Assembly: GCA_014925825.1 (NCBI GenBank)
Contig: JACGCK010000076.1
Location: 151,939 to 215,938, forward strand
Length of the DNA stretch: 64,000 nt
Source: Pholiota molesta
Taxonomy: Eukaryota > Basidiomycota > Agaricomycetes > Agaricales > Strophariaceae
Direction: 5' to 3'
Shown: piece after piece, positions 46,387 through 56,907 of the stretch
How positions within the stretch are numbered: the stretch's first letter is position 1
Layout of the letters: each line of letters opens with the position of its first letter
The notes under the pieces: model-generated
What the model saw: the letters and a program-made list of their open reading frames with translations, nothing else
Told to the model about the DNA's origin: nothing
Databases searched by the model: none
Program-made: the position numbers and the translations under genes

Positions 46387-47744
46387 TCAGATCCAACCCG
46401 TCTTCCCCTGCACACGAACGTCCGCCGACGGCGCCCGCCCATGCCCCTGCGGCGCCTGCGCCGAATACCCAGGAAGCCCACCCAGACTCCCACCGCCGCC
46501 ACCCTCCCCATACCCCGCTTTCCCCGCAGCCCCCCGCCGCGCCTCGCCCGCCGTCGACCCCGGCGCCGTGTCCGCGCCGCACCCGCCCGGCAGCTCCCGC
46601 GACTGCGCCGACCCCGGCGTGCCCGCGAGCGCCGCGTGCGCCTCGCCCAGCCGCGGCGTGCTCTTCTCCGTGATCGTCGAGAGCGTCTCGCCCGGCTGGT
46701 ACCGGTTCGGCGCGCGGTCCTGCGGTCGTGCCACGGGCATCGACGGCGGCGGCGTGCCGATGTGCCCGTACCGCGTGTTCTGCCAGCCGTGGCGCTGCGT
46801 CTGGTCCAGGGCGTACCCGGCGGTGGCGTCCCGGCTGCGGGTGGTGGTGGGGATGGGCATGGGCGTGTAGGTGTAGCTCTGCGCGGATCCTGAGTGGCGG
46901 GTGTTGATGGTGCCCTCGATGGTCCACGTTTCTGATTTGGGCCTGCGTCGGCGCCGGCACGCGAATATGAGGGCGAAGATGACGACGGCGATGCCTATAA
47001 GCCCGAAGAGGGATCCGAGGACAACGGGGAGGACGTGGATTTGTTTGGAGCTCGAGTCGGCTTGCGCAGGTATAGGTGGAGCGACGGCGGGATTGGTAAT
47101 TTTTGGAGTGGAGGTGGATGCGGTGGGTAGTGGAGCTGACGAGGAGGATGTTGTTGATGTGGTAGTATCATTGACAGTATAGCTATCGGCAGATTAGATT
47201 CCAGAAAAATCAGCTAGGAAGAAAACACATACATGATTCCATCGACGATCCCAAAAGGCTGCCCAGCGCCCACGGATACTACGAGCGTATGTTGGGTATT
47301 ATTCAGACCTGTTGCGCTCCAAACAACGGCGGACTGCACTGTTTCCGGACCCTCTATTGTGTTCGGCCGCGAATGGTCGACCAAATCAACGAGCACGGGA
47401 GGTGCGCCGTCGAGAGACAGCTGCGTGTTCACGGTGTACGGCCATTTGGGGGACAGAAAGTAGGTGGCAATCCCTGCACGAGCACGACTTTACTATGCCA
47501 TCAACCAGATATTACATTCACCAGACGCACCTGTAAAGCTGAACGTTGCGGTAGCATTAGGGTTCTGCGTCAGCATATGAGCACCACCAAAGTCAAGGGT
47601 GCTGTTCGAGGACACCACCCACGCTCCTGCGGGTGCGTAGGCTATGGACGAATTGGTGTCGTCGATGGTGATGTTGCTCTGTGCGCAGACGCCATGCGTA
47701 TACAGGGCGAAGACGAGGAGGCGGATGAGGAGATGACAGATCAT
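46387..47744 (-). CDS. Single-pass plasma-membrane protein, signal peptide and Ser/Thr-rich stalk
   Basis: Predicted 416-aa protein, exons 47744-47531, 47473-47233, 47182-46387. It starts with a signal peptide (LLIRLLVFALYTHGVCAQ). The ectodomain has two beta-rich segments (TATFSFTG; LSPKWPYTVNTQLSLDGAP), a form common in fungal surface proteins with a carbohydrate-binding-like fold. A Ser/Thr/Pro stalk (TTTSTTSSSSAPLPTAS) leads to one TM helix at about 201-223 (VVLGSLFGLIGIAVVIFALIF), a CRRRRR stop-transfer patch and a ~190-residue disordered cytoplasmic tail rich in Gly/Pro. This layout recalls Axl2/Skg6-type sensors, but no family can be proven. It lies tail-to-tail with the kinase gene; a relic of its end also follows kinase copy 1. 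Confidence 0.8.
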
Positions 47745-49641
47745 GGTAAGAGTACAACACCGAGCATACCCAAATCTGCAGGCTCGTGTTGCGGGCGAAG
47801 CAGCATGTCTACAGGTTTATGTAAAGAGCCCGGCACGAGGCAATTGTTGTTGTGATTGGAGGTGGCGATCCTGCGGTCGTCCGAAGGTCGAAAATCGAAG
47901 GGCTTTTGTGAAGAGTGAGACGATAATAGCATTGCGTTGTCGGTTCCATAGAGCCGCCGTATAGTTCTTCCATCCACTCTCATCGTCAGAATATTTCGCC
48001 TTCATTAGACAAAAGCTCTAGCTGCTGCGTTGATGCATCATGTCATCGAGGTTGCGGCAGTGCCTGTCAATGGATTAACAATTGAATAAGACAAAAGTGA
48101 CAATTGGCGGAATGGGGACGTACAGGAATTATTCTTCATATTACAGTCAAGCGAAGGGCGGTAGGGATGGATGGGTGTGTACCGAGTACTTTTGTTTTCT
48201 TTCTCTTTTGTCATGACGGTCGACGTGGTAGAAATCGAAAGGCGATCACGCTGGACACGTATATTGTGCCTCTTCACACGGATGCCGAATGCCGGTGGTT
48301 GTGGCACGCTAATGCGTTTGCAGAGGTTTGTAGTTGGTTTGTAGTGTTACCTATGCGTATATAGCATAACGAACACGCTGAAAAGACCTGGGGTCGTCCC
48401 TTCCGAAATCATTGGAGATGCTGCGAGTATAGGTACTGATGATATTCCACTAAATAATTGGTGACAATTTAGACATAGACTGATTCCATTTCCCGCCTCT
48501 GCGGATTTCCACGTTCTTTTCCAATGGTTGGGATTTTTCTTGTTATATATATGTTATTTGCTTTATATGGGTCCTCATCCCTCCGCAGCTGCGTTTATAA
48601 TTCCGTACCTAATACGGTGAGTACTCTACATCTGGCGAATACCCAGAGCGCGAGCCTTCCGAGATCAATTCTCACTTTGCGTCAGGACGCCGATGCTAAA
48701 TTTATATCTGAGCTTGATCTGAGTGCTTCGTTATGAGAGGCAGTCATTCATTCTGAAGTATGCCATCTAGAGATGATGCCCGTGTAAAAGGCTAGTTCAA
48801 AATTGGCAGTCGTAGTGTATCATTCCCTTTACATTGACGATTTAAATGAGAGCGTTTACGAAGATATGAAGATCCCCACAGTACTCTAGTCCCTCGCACT
48901 ACCTCTGTTTGATCATGGCATATAATCAGAACGATTAGAATCAGGATATAATCCTCTTCAAAACTATCAGCGCAACAAGGAATAGTCCGAAAACACGGAG
49001 TAATCAATGCCAAGAGAGAGAGAAAATAAGCAGATGCCATTCACTCGACTCGGCGACGGTGTGTTGGGGTCATACGGGCAAATCGTGGGCGCCATGCCAT
49101 AGAAAACGAGCCAAAAATAGCCCACGGCTGACTGGCGCTTGGGTGTGGAGGACCTATTTTTAGCGCAAAAAGACGTTGTTCACTGCGCTTCGGTACTTTC
49201 TTGCTCATTTTGAGCATTTGTTTGATGAATTTGAAAATCGAAGAGCGAGAACGAGTACATGATTCTTATCACTATGTAAGGTAATATGAATTGGAGGATA
49301 AGTTAAGGTCAGCTTATGGACTGCTTGGTAGTTTCTAAGTGCGAAAGATACACAGCTCGTGCAGCGTGAACTTGAACGTTCAAGTGCGAATCAAGCTCAA
49401 GTTGTATAGTATGGTATGGGCGCCTTGTAGATTTTGAAGAAGAAAAAAACTCGCCCAAGAAATAGTACTTTAATCGCAGCAAAAACAACGGTCCATGGCG
49501 GCGAGAAGCGCGAAGGCGCATTCAAGAAACCGCCGAAACGTGGAATCATGAGTCTCAACAAATTTCGAACACAGCGGATGTCATCGTTTGTCGCCGTTTT
49601 ATTCGGATACTTTTGATATTGAAATATCTAATATGCCAGAG
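47745..49641. other. Intergenic, no gene recognised
   Basis: About 1.9 kb shared upstream region of the membrane-protein gene and the first cysteine-rich secreted gene. Short frames only (for example 48,524-48,736), no recognisable product. Confidence 0.45.
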
Positions 49642-49648
49642 TATAAAA
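49642..49648 (+). promoter_or_regulatory. TATA box of cysteine-rich secreted gene 1
   Basis: GTATAAAAGCCAC about 115 bases before the start codon. The paralogue at 51,977-52,326 has the same GTATAAAAGCCA element about 125 bases before its start, so the element is conserved between the copies. Confidence 0.65.
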
Positions 49649-49759
49649 GCCACCCTTATTGTGCAGTTATTCTGCAGAATCAAACAGCCTTCGCAGTGTA
49701 CGTCTCCTGAGTCCTCATATATGTGTCTTGCAACGAATTCAAACTTACGACTTACATAG

Positions 49760-50104
49760 ATGATTTTAAACATCAAAGTGCTCCTCACCATAATTTCTGC
49801 GGTCGGGCTTGCAGCCGCGCAGGCGCAGTGTAACAACGACAACGACTGCCCCGGCAGCGAGGTCTGCTGCAGTGCGAATGTAGGTTTCTTTTCTTAACGC
49901 CATCAATTTCTTATTGTCGCTCATATTCTTGGGCGGATAGTTTGGCGAAGGTGGTCAAGCCACCCTATGCATTGCCCAAAGCTCCTGTGTTAACGTAGGT
50001 TGAAAAGTTTATATCTTTTATTCCATGCTAAAATTCTTTCGCAGAGCTTGTGCTTCGAATCCTTCAATGGAAGGAACGCAGAGGGCAGCTGCGACGGCGG
50101 CTGA
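49760..50104 (+). CDS. Small secreted eight-cysteine protein 1
   Basis: Predicted 77-aa precursor, exons 49760-49879, 49941-49994, 50045-50104. A signal peptide (LLTIISAVGLAAAQA) precedes a mature region with eight cysteines: QCNNDNDCPGSEVCC, TLCIAQSSC, SLCFESF and SCDGG at the C-terminus. Exon boundaries coincide with the blocks (..CCSAN / FGEGG..CVN / SLCF..). Small, secreted and disulphide-rich is the usual form of fungal effectors or antimicrobial/surface peptides; no family name is justified. The paralogue on the opposite strand 2.2 kb away keeps every cysteine, both intron positions and the DGG end. The gene is too small to stand out as an open frame and is supported by that comparison. 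Confidence 0.85.
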
Positions 50105-50761
50105 TTGTACTCACAGCGTGATCCATTACCCTAAATGTGTACCGGCGAAAACCAAAGAAATAACCACTAAGAAAGAATGCGAAACTTGTGTAGTAGTGAT
50201 GCGATATGTATGATTGTTGTAGCAGTGTTCTCAATACGGAGACAATGGACATGTCTGAAAATCGCTAGCATGCTCTTCTACATGCTCGTAAGTCGACGCA
50301 CACAAGTCTGAATTCTTGGAAGTAGTATGTTGTAGGCTTTATTTATAAGCTGGACACTTTCATGACTTTCAAAATGGTGCTATGTGAATAGAATCTACAA
50401 GGAGGACTACGGGACAGCGGGATTGGCGTTAGATCGGCGATGGTGGACGAAAACACGGCAACAGTGAAGATGAGATTAGATAGCACGCTCGCCATTGGCA
50501 TTGCCCATCGCCATGTGCGTACCTCTCGGTATCTTTCAAACTTTCAACCTAATCTACTGAAAGTAACCCCAATGGTGGGCCATTCCTTTAGCTTCAAAGG
50601 TTCTCCAGATATATAGTGTTGCAACGCATAAATAAGTGGTGTTAAATGCTCTCCCGTATGTAAGCAAAAGGAAGTTTGATGGCTCGATATCCCAGGAACG
50701 TAAAGGGCCTCACACCATACATGCAGGACGTCACCGCGGACGACGTCCATCTTCTGGATCC
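50105..50761. other. Intergenic spacer
   Basis: 3' flank of the small secreted gene and promoter of the following membrane protein. No gene recognised. Confidence 0.4.
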
Positions 50762-51698
50762 ATGACCATCCTCCATTACCTAGCGGGCGCGTTTCTTATT
50801 CTGTTGCTCCGATGCCAGGCCGTTAGGATCAGTTCAACGCAGGACGCCGGACTTGAAGCCGCTGGCACATCGGCCACGTTGTCTGCACGTTCGACGACGA
50901 ACGATGTGATACACGACAAGATATTCATCCCAGTGGTGGTAACGATGGGCGTGCTTGCGATTGTAGTTCTGGTATGCTGCTTCAAGATCGCGATGAAAGG
51001 TGCTAGTGATCAAATTCCAAGGGGGGTAAACTGGGCGGTTCCTTCGCATGGTGCGTGCATAGTAATACATATGGTTTATCAATAATTGTTACTTACAACC
51101 ATTGACTGCATTACTTTTAGCCGCTGCTGATCAGGTCTATAACTCTGACGCCTCGAAGAACGCTACTGAGAGAAATAGTCAGAATATACCTTCCCTTGGC
51201 CGCCGTATGTCAAAAAGTCAAAGGAAATCACCCCCTCCATTCCTTCCCGGCGCGTCAAACATGCTGTCGCAAACCTTCAACGTAGGACAGGATCCTCATA
51301 ATCCTCAGCCGCTCAGAATGACCGCTATCCCATCGAATGCCGCTGGTCCACAGCCAGACCGGAGACATTGGCCAGCGCCGGATGCACAGCGAATGTCCAT
51401 CCTCTCTTCTGCTAAGTCCGCAACGGAGGTCGGCTCCGATGCTGCAGCGCCGTCCAAGGCCAAGCCCTATTCTGCGGTGGGCGGATATGGTTTCGCGAGT
51501 CAGACTCCAGCACCCGCGGATTTTGGCACGCAACGTTCACAACCTCAGACTTTGGGGTCCCAAAACTACAACCCGTATGACGGTATAGATCCTACGTACG
51601 AGGGCAATCAGAATGGTGGAGGACACCAGGGCCCCTCGAACAACTATATTGACTACTCAAAAGGAGAGCCGTACGCACACGGCCAAGGTGCTCCATAG
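50762..51698 (+). CDS. Single-pass membrane protein with disordered cytoplasmic tail
   Basis: Predicted 288-aa protein, exons 50762-51050 and 51121-51698. Signal peptide MTILHYLAGAFLILLLRCQA, a very short Ser/Thr-rich ectodomain (about 30 residues), and one TM segment at about 54-76 (IFIPVVVTMGVLAIVVLVCC). The cytoplasmic tail is polar and disordered, rich in Pro/Ser/Gln, with SLGRRMSKSQRKSPPP and repeated YxxY-like tyrosines near the end (YNPYDGIDPTYEG). No domain recognised. The layout resembles fungal membrane proteins of unknown role. It lies between the two small secreted genes; whether that matters is unknown. Confidence 0.65.
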
Positions 51699-51976
51699 TA
51701 TTTATTTTCGCCTTAGATCACCATTGTTTACGACCTACGACCATGCCCGTCTAGCCTATGCATGTCTTCTTCAACTTCAAAGTAGTATCTGAAAAATAGA
51801 ACCAGTGAGCCGTAATTGCTCCATAATCAGAAGTCCTCGTAGACACGTTGGCAAAGCAAGCGTTCACATTTTACAATATACAGTGTGATATTACAATTGA
51901 TCTTCGGTTTCTGTGTTTTTCCTTGGTCTTTTTTCCATATTTACCGCTATCGAGCTTGAAAGGCTTTAATGCAACT
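51699..51976. other. Convergent spacer
   Basis: 3' flanks of the membrane protein (plus) and small secreted gene 2 (minus). Nothing else seen. Confidence 0.45.
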
Positions 51977-52326
51977 TTAGCCACCATCGCAAGCTCCGTC
52001 GGTCATCCTTCCACCGAAGGATTCGAAGCACAAACTCTGCATTTAATAAAGAATCGACGTTCAGTAATTATCAAATTATATTTATCGGATAACGTACGTT
52101 GACGCATTGGTTTTGGGGAATGCAGAGACTAGCTGTTCCGCCTTCGCCAAACTAATAAAGACGGCGCGTGAGTGCAGGTGAAAATTAGTCGCAGTGGCGA
52201 AAATATGCATACGTTGGCCGTGCAACAGACCTCGCTGCCTGGGCAGTCGTTGTCACTCTGACACGCAGCCGCAAGGCCGATGGCGGTGAGCATGACGAGG
52301 ATTACTTTGAGATTGTTTAGAACCAT
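51977..52326 (-). CDS. Small secreted eight-cysteine protein 2
   Basis: Predicted 75-aa precursor, exons 52326-52213, 52151-52098, 52036-51977. Signal peptide (VILVMLTAIGLAAA), then ACQSDNDCPGSEVCC, FGEGGTASLC, NQCVN, SLCFESFGGR and ACDGG. All eight cysteines, the two intron positions (both phase 0) and the 54- and 60-nt exon lengths equal those of the copy at 49,760-50,104. The two are inverted relative to each other with the membrane-protein gene between them. Possible roles are the same as for copy 1 and equally unproven. Confidence 0.85.
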
Positions 52327-52449
52327 CTAGTTATAAGTCGTAACAATACAAAAATTGTCAGCGATCCGAATACTATTAAGATCTGCAAGAGGACACATAC
52401 GATGCAAGTGCTACTTAATTCTGGAGATTCGTAGGAGAATACCCATGGC

Positions 52450-52456
52450 TTTTATA
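52450..52456 (-). promoter_or_regulatory. TATA box of cysteine-rich secreted gene 2
   Basis: TATAAAA in the context GCGTATAAAAGCCATGG on the minus strand, about 125 bases upstream of the start, matching the element before copy 1. Confidence 0.65.
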
Positions 52457-54265
52457 CGCAAACTTGACAGATATTTTGGAACTCAATGGGTCGGAAAAAG
52501 TCCAACGGCAAAGGACTTAAACGTACGCAATAAAATTCGGCAGGTCCAAGTGATCTCTCCAGCGGCTGTTCCTTCGTTGCGGGTTTGCTCTTCTCTCCGC
52601 CTCTGACCGGCTTTGGGGTAGACTATTAGTATATTGATTGACAATCATTTATCTGGAGGCCTACTTAACAGCAATTCTTCCCGTCATTACGAAGTGTAGA
52701 TCTACCTTGCATATTCATGAATTTGTACTTGGTATCGACAAATAGGTGGAAAAGCTAAGTGCAAAGCGGTTCCGAATTAATCCATCGAGAAAGGATTTGC
52801 TAGCATCTGTTCTACACCGGCACTTCCATTTTGCTCATGAAATCATAGCTGGTTGAACGCGGTCAGAATGCTGGACTACACTTTTTTCTGTGGGGCAACT
52901 CGAAGCGGATCCCAGCCTCCGCTCTCCGATTTTCGAAATCAGTTAGTCAACCAAGATCTCCAAAAGCGAGCATGAAAATACCGACATCTAACGTCATTTT
53001 ACCCTTTTTGAGCTAACCACCCAACATAGCCTTCCTACTTGCTTCCTACCCATGGTAATACTGCGTCAGTCTGGGTTATTATGTATTGGCATATCTGATT
53101 TCTTCTCTCCGCCGGTCGGTGTATGTAGTTCGTTACTTTGCGTTCCAAAGTCCAAGTTGTGTCGAGTTGTTAACTTGTCAATAACTTGTTAACAGTAGGT
53201 TTGTTTGGTTCCCATGGACATTGCCAAACAATTGTCCTGTCATTCGTCCGAGTCGTTGATTCCACTTCGCTCACCAATCGCTCACATTCACTCTGGCCAT
53301 TCCTGAGCTCAATCTTCCTGATCATGGCGACGACGACGCTTTTATTTGCACTCTCTCTGGCGACAAACGTAGCGGCGCTAATAGTCTGATGATCTTGCCT
53401 GAGCCCAATAATCGTCAACAAGAAAAAGGCATGCAACCTCATGCAACAGAAGGGTTTGCGCTGCGAGGGGGCCTCTTTCTTCTTCACCACTTACGCTTGG
53501 TCTTTCCCCATATCCATGTCGTCCGACTCTTACCATTAAGGACTTTCAAAGCTCATGCGCTTAAGTCTTGAAGCTTGAAGGACATAGCACGCGATGCAAA
53601 GCAAGGCAAACGCGCACAGCAAGGCAGGTTGAACGAACTCATCGTGGGTTAGAACGTCATAGGATATCTAGTGTTTGCCAGGGAACGTAGCAGTTGACTT
53701 ATGGTGAGTCTATGTTCTGCCCTCTTGTGATCAATACTCAAGTTTTGCAATAACCCGTTCATAGGTCTTTCACTCGCTGAACCGACGCTGAACTATGCGC
53801 CGGGGCAAGAAGGACGTGCTGAGGTGGTGAACGGATTGTTCACGGAGCAAATAATTGGGGTACGCTGGTGGAATTATGTTGCGGCAATCTTTTGTGAATG
53901 CTACGTAGTTTTGAATGAATAGGCATGTTTTTTTCTATCATTTTGACCGACATTCATTTAGACAACATTCTCCAAGACTCACGCCTTCGGTAAACCGATA
54001 CTTCTCATCTTTCTTTCTTTCTTAGCCTTAATCTCTTATTGCGGGATACGACGGTGAGAACTTGAAAGGATGGTTGACGTGATGACAAAGGAACTTATGC
54101 AGATGACAGGCGGCTTGAACGTGTTTGGCTGTCGTCTCTTGTTCCTGGTCCTGTACATCGTACTCCTCGAAAACGCTTGCTATTTCTGCTTGGTGCGTTG
54201 TTTCCGGTCGACATGTGTTGCCGTATATTAACATTGTTGTTCTTACAGGATTTCACAAATAGACC
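52457..54265. other. Intergenic, no confident gene
   Basis: About 1.8 kb. A short frame at 53,324-53,389 (MATTTLLFALSLATNVAA) looks like a signal peptide, but I could not follow it into a downstream exon. From about 54,100 the sequence resembles the region upstream of HET C (56,730-56,800; for example CCTGTACATCGTACTCCTCGA versus CCTATACATCGTAGTCGTTGG), so it is part of the duplicated HET unit. Confidence 0.45.
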
Positions 54266-56409
54266 ATGGCGCCCAACGATAAAATTACCTCGGCTGATAG
54301 CTCAACACAAAGAGACCGGGCGAATCAGGGTGAGTTGCTGTCTATTGATTGAAACCATGAATTGGATGAAGATGCACACTCATCTACTGCTGTAGACCAG
54401 AACGCTACTTCTACGAATGTCCAAGATCATACTTTACTAATGGCCTTACAGGATCTTGTCGTACGGGTGATGGACCCGAAGCAAACAAATGGTGTGTCGT
54501 TGTTTGAGTACATACAATCTCAACAAAACCTAAGCACCAATTTTTTTAGATATGAAACAGGCACATATGGGACCCGAGGCAGCGACGTTGATCACTGCGC
54601 TGCAGGAATTCGTTTCCAGCGTCATAGCACGATCTCAATCCGAGGTTCAAAATACAATGATAGAAGTAAACTTGGTTGAAGGTACACAGTGATATCTTGC
54701 GCAATGCATTGTGCTGATACAACTTGTTTTCTAGATACAAATGATTCGCCGGAGGTGTCCTCGGTGTCAACGAAAAAGCAGGGTCTAGGTGCGAAATCCA
54801 AGCTATCTTCGCACTTTTACGCAAAGCATCTGATCAAAAACTTGTAGTTGTTTTGCGGAACCCACAACCAACGTTCGAAGAAAAACTACAGGGGGCATTG
54901 CGAGAACGCGTCTTCAACAAGATGCCTATTCGCCTGTTATCCTTCTCGCCACGTGGATCCAGCCTCCGAATCACTTTGCTCGACAAAGGGGCCATCTTCG
55001 CGCGCCTTCTATCCGTGGTGCAGGGCAGAATTCGCAAGGAAGAGTCCGAGAAGAAACGGTCAGGTGGAATGGACACAGACGAGAAAGTCATCAACCGGCT
55101 GATATCCAAATACGCAAGATACGCCATTCTCTCTCACACCTGGCTTCGTACGGCGCCTGGTGAAGTGACTTATAGCGATTGGAACAGAGGAATCTTCGAT
55201 TCCGAGGGCCCGGGATATCGAAAACTCGTTCACTTTTGCAAGGTCGCATGGAAGGATCACCGGGTCGCCTTTGGCTGGATGGATACCGTCTGTATCAATA
55301 AAGACAGTAGCTCCGAGCTCGATGAATCCATCCGTTCGATGTACGACTGGTACGAGCGTGCGGCCGTGTGTATCAACTATCTCGCGGAGAGCGAGACGAT
55401 CGCGAACATGCATCTCGACCCCTGGTTCACTCGTGGATGGACGCTACAGGAACTGGTCGCACCGCAAATCTTTAAGTTCTACGACGCCCACTGGAAACTA
55501 CTTGTGGAGTCATCGGATAATGACAAGGAGGATACAAGTATTACGGAACAGATCGAGCGAGCGACGACTATCTCAAGGAACGAGCTCCAATATATCCGCG
55601 GCGCACCGATTTCGCGCAGGATGCAAATGGCGGCGATGCGCGAGGTGACGCGCGAAGAAGACACAGCATACTCTCTGATGGGGATCTTCGACGTCAGCAT
55701 CTCGACTGCCTACGGCGAGGGTGCCCCACGGGCATTTTTTCGTTTATTACAAGAAATCTTGGTCTCTTCCCCCAACGTCTTGGAGATACTCAATTGGGCG
55801 GGCCAACTCCCTCAGGCTTTCGCATGGCCGTACAATTCCCGTGTTCTCCCAACCAGCCCTCATTACTACACCCATCGCTCATCCAATGACCGGCTGCAGC
55901 TACGGCGGCCCACTGAGCCCTTGACACTTTCGCACATGGGACTGCGTATACCGCTCATTCTGATGCCTGGACTATGGGTTTGGGATACACCCCAGCAAAA
56001 CTCCGTTGGCGATTACAACGCCACCGTAACCATTTCTCCGGTCGGATTGAACTCTGAAATTCCCACTTTTTACAATCTACTGGACAGCAGGATCTCGGGC
56101 GAAGATGGTTGGAAGGATAAAGGTGGGTACCAAATGACATTCGCAGTCTTCAATTTCGGAGGTGCTCCCGACATCACCTACCTCCCGGAAACCTGCATCG
56201 CTATAGGCCTAAAGTGTTATGATCCCTCGGGGCAAGTGTCGAATACGGGACGCTTTAGTATTATTCGAACGAAAGACCCCATTGTGTTCGAGCTCAGCAA
56301 GAAGACGACAGCGAATATAAATTCCCGTGACCCGGACTATTGGTACTGGCATATCAAAACGAACGAACTAGCAAACCATGGCATGCAATTGGTCAATATG
56401 TATCTGTAA
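54266..56409 (+). CDS. HET-domain protein B
   Basis: Predicted 635-aa protein, exons 54266-54329, 54396-54491, 54550-54681, 54735-54788, 54848-56409, all introns phase 1. Exons 1-3 have the same lengths as in HET A (64, 96, 132 nt) and encode MAPNDKITSADSS, LQDLVVRVMDPKQTN and GPEAATLITALQEFVSS. The HET domain follows in the last exon: YAILSHTWL, GWMDTVCINKDSSSELDESI, AVCINYLAESETIANMHLDP, RGWTLQELVAP, then TREEDTAYSLMGIF and the conserved C-terminal region with FAVFNFGG. The catalytic or structural importance of these motifs is known only for the wider family. HET C follows in tandem. The linker between N-module and HET domain is the shortest of the three. Function is probably signalling or cell death, if similar to ascomycete HET proteins. 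Confidence 0.9.
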
Positions 56410-56445
56410 AGGAATTATTATTTGCATATTGATCATTAATGTGAG

Positions 56446-56640
56446 AAGAATATTCGAAGGTCCAAATGTGCGGAAACTGCGTCATCTTCCTCGACGCCAT
56501 GGCCCTTGCAAATCGAAATAGGCCGCGCGTATACATGCGTAGGAGCTCGAGAGTACCGATGATAATATCGCTGGTGAAGCAGATCTGTGAAGCCGCAGTA
56601 TCGGAAGCAGGAAGTTCATCTATTTTCAGTCGAAATTTGG
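56446..56640 (-). pseudogene. Relic of a histone deacetylase exon
   Basis: On the minus strand, residues IIIGTLELLRMYTRGLF match [17 protein letters not shown] of the intact HDAC at 59,832-61,887. At DNA level CATGGCGTCGAGGAAG and GATGACGCAGTTT follow, matching that gene (GATGGCGTCGAGGAAG, GATGACGTGCAGTTT) with the ~20 bases between them deleted. It therefore represents part of HDAC exon 4 (about 61,100-61,270) with active-site residues lost. It lies just after HET B, as the intact HDAC lies after HET C. Confidence 0.82.
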
Positions 56641-56907
56641 ACAGACCATATTGTCGTAGGATATGAAGCTGAGAATAGAATTGCATGTCAGCATGTCGGG
56701 TGACCGGTGAGTGAGCTATGTGAATGTCAGCTGGCTCGAACGTGGCTATCTCTTCGTACTGCTCCTATACATCGTAGTCGTTGGAAAACGTTGTGCCCCA
56801 ATAGTACTTGGTACGATGTCTCCGGATGATATATAGTATATACTTTTGCATATCAATATTTTCTTCTTACTTACAGGAGTTCTGCAATCAATCATAGCAC
56901 CAAAGAT
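56641..56907. other. HET C upstream region
   Basis: Promoter of HET C, similar in part to the region upstream of HET B, showing that the duplication included upstream DNA. Confidence 0.5.

Noticed and set aside
53324..53389. Signal-peptide-like short frame MATTTLLFALSLATNVAA
   Set aside because: No downstream exon could be joined that gives a plausible secreted protein.
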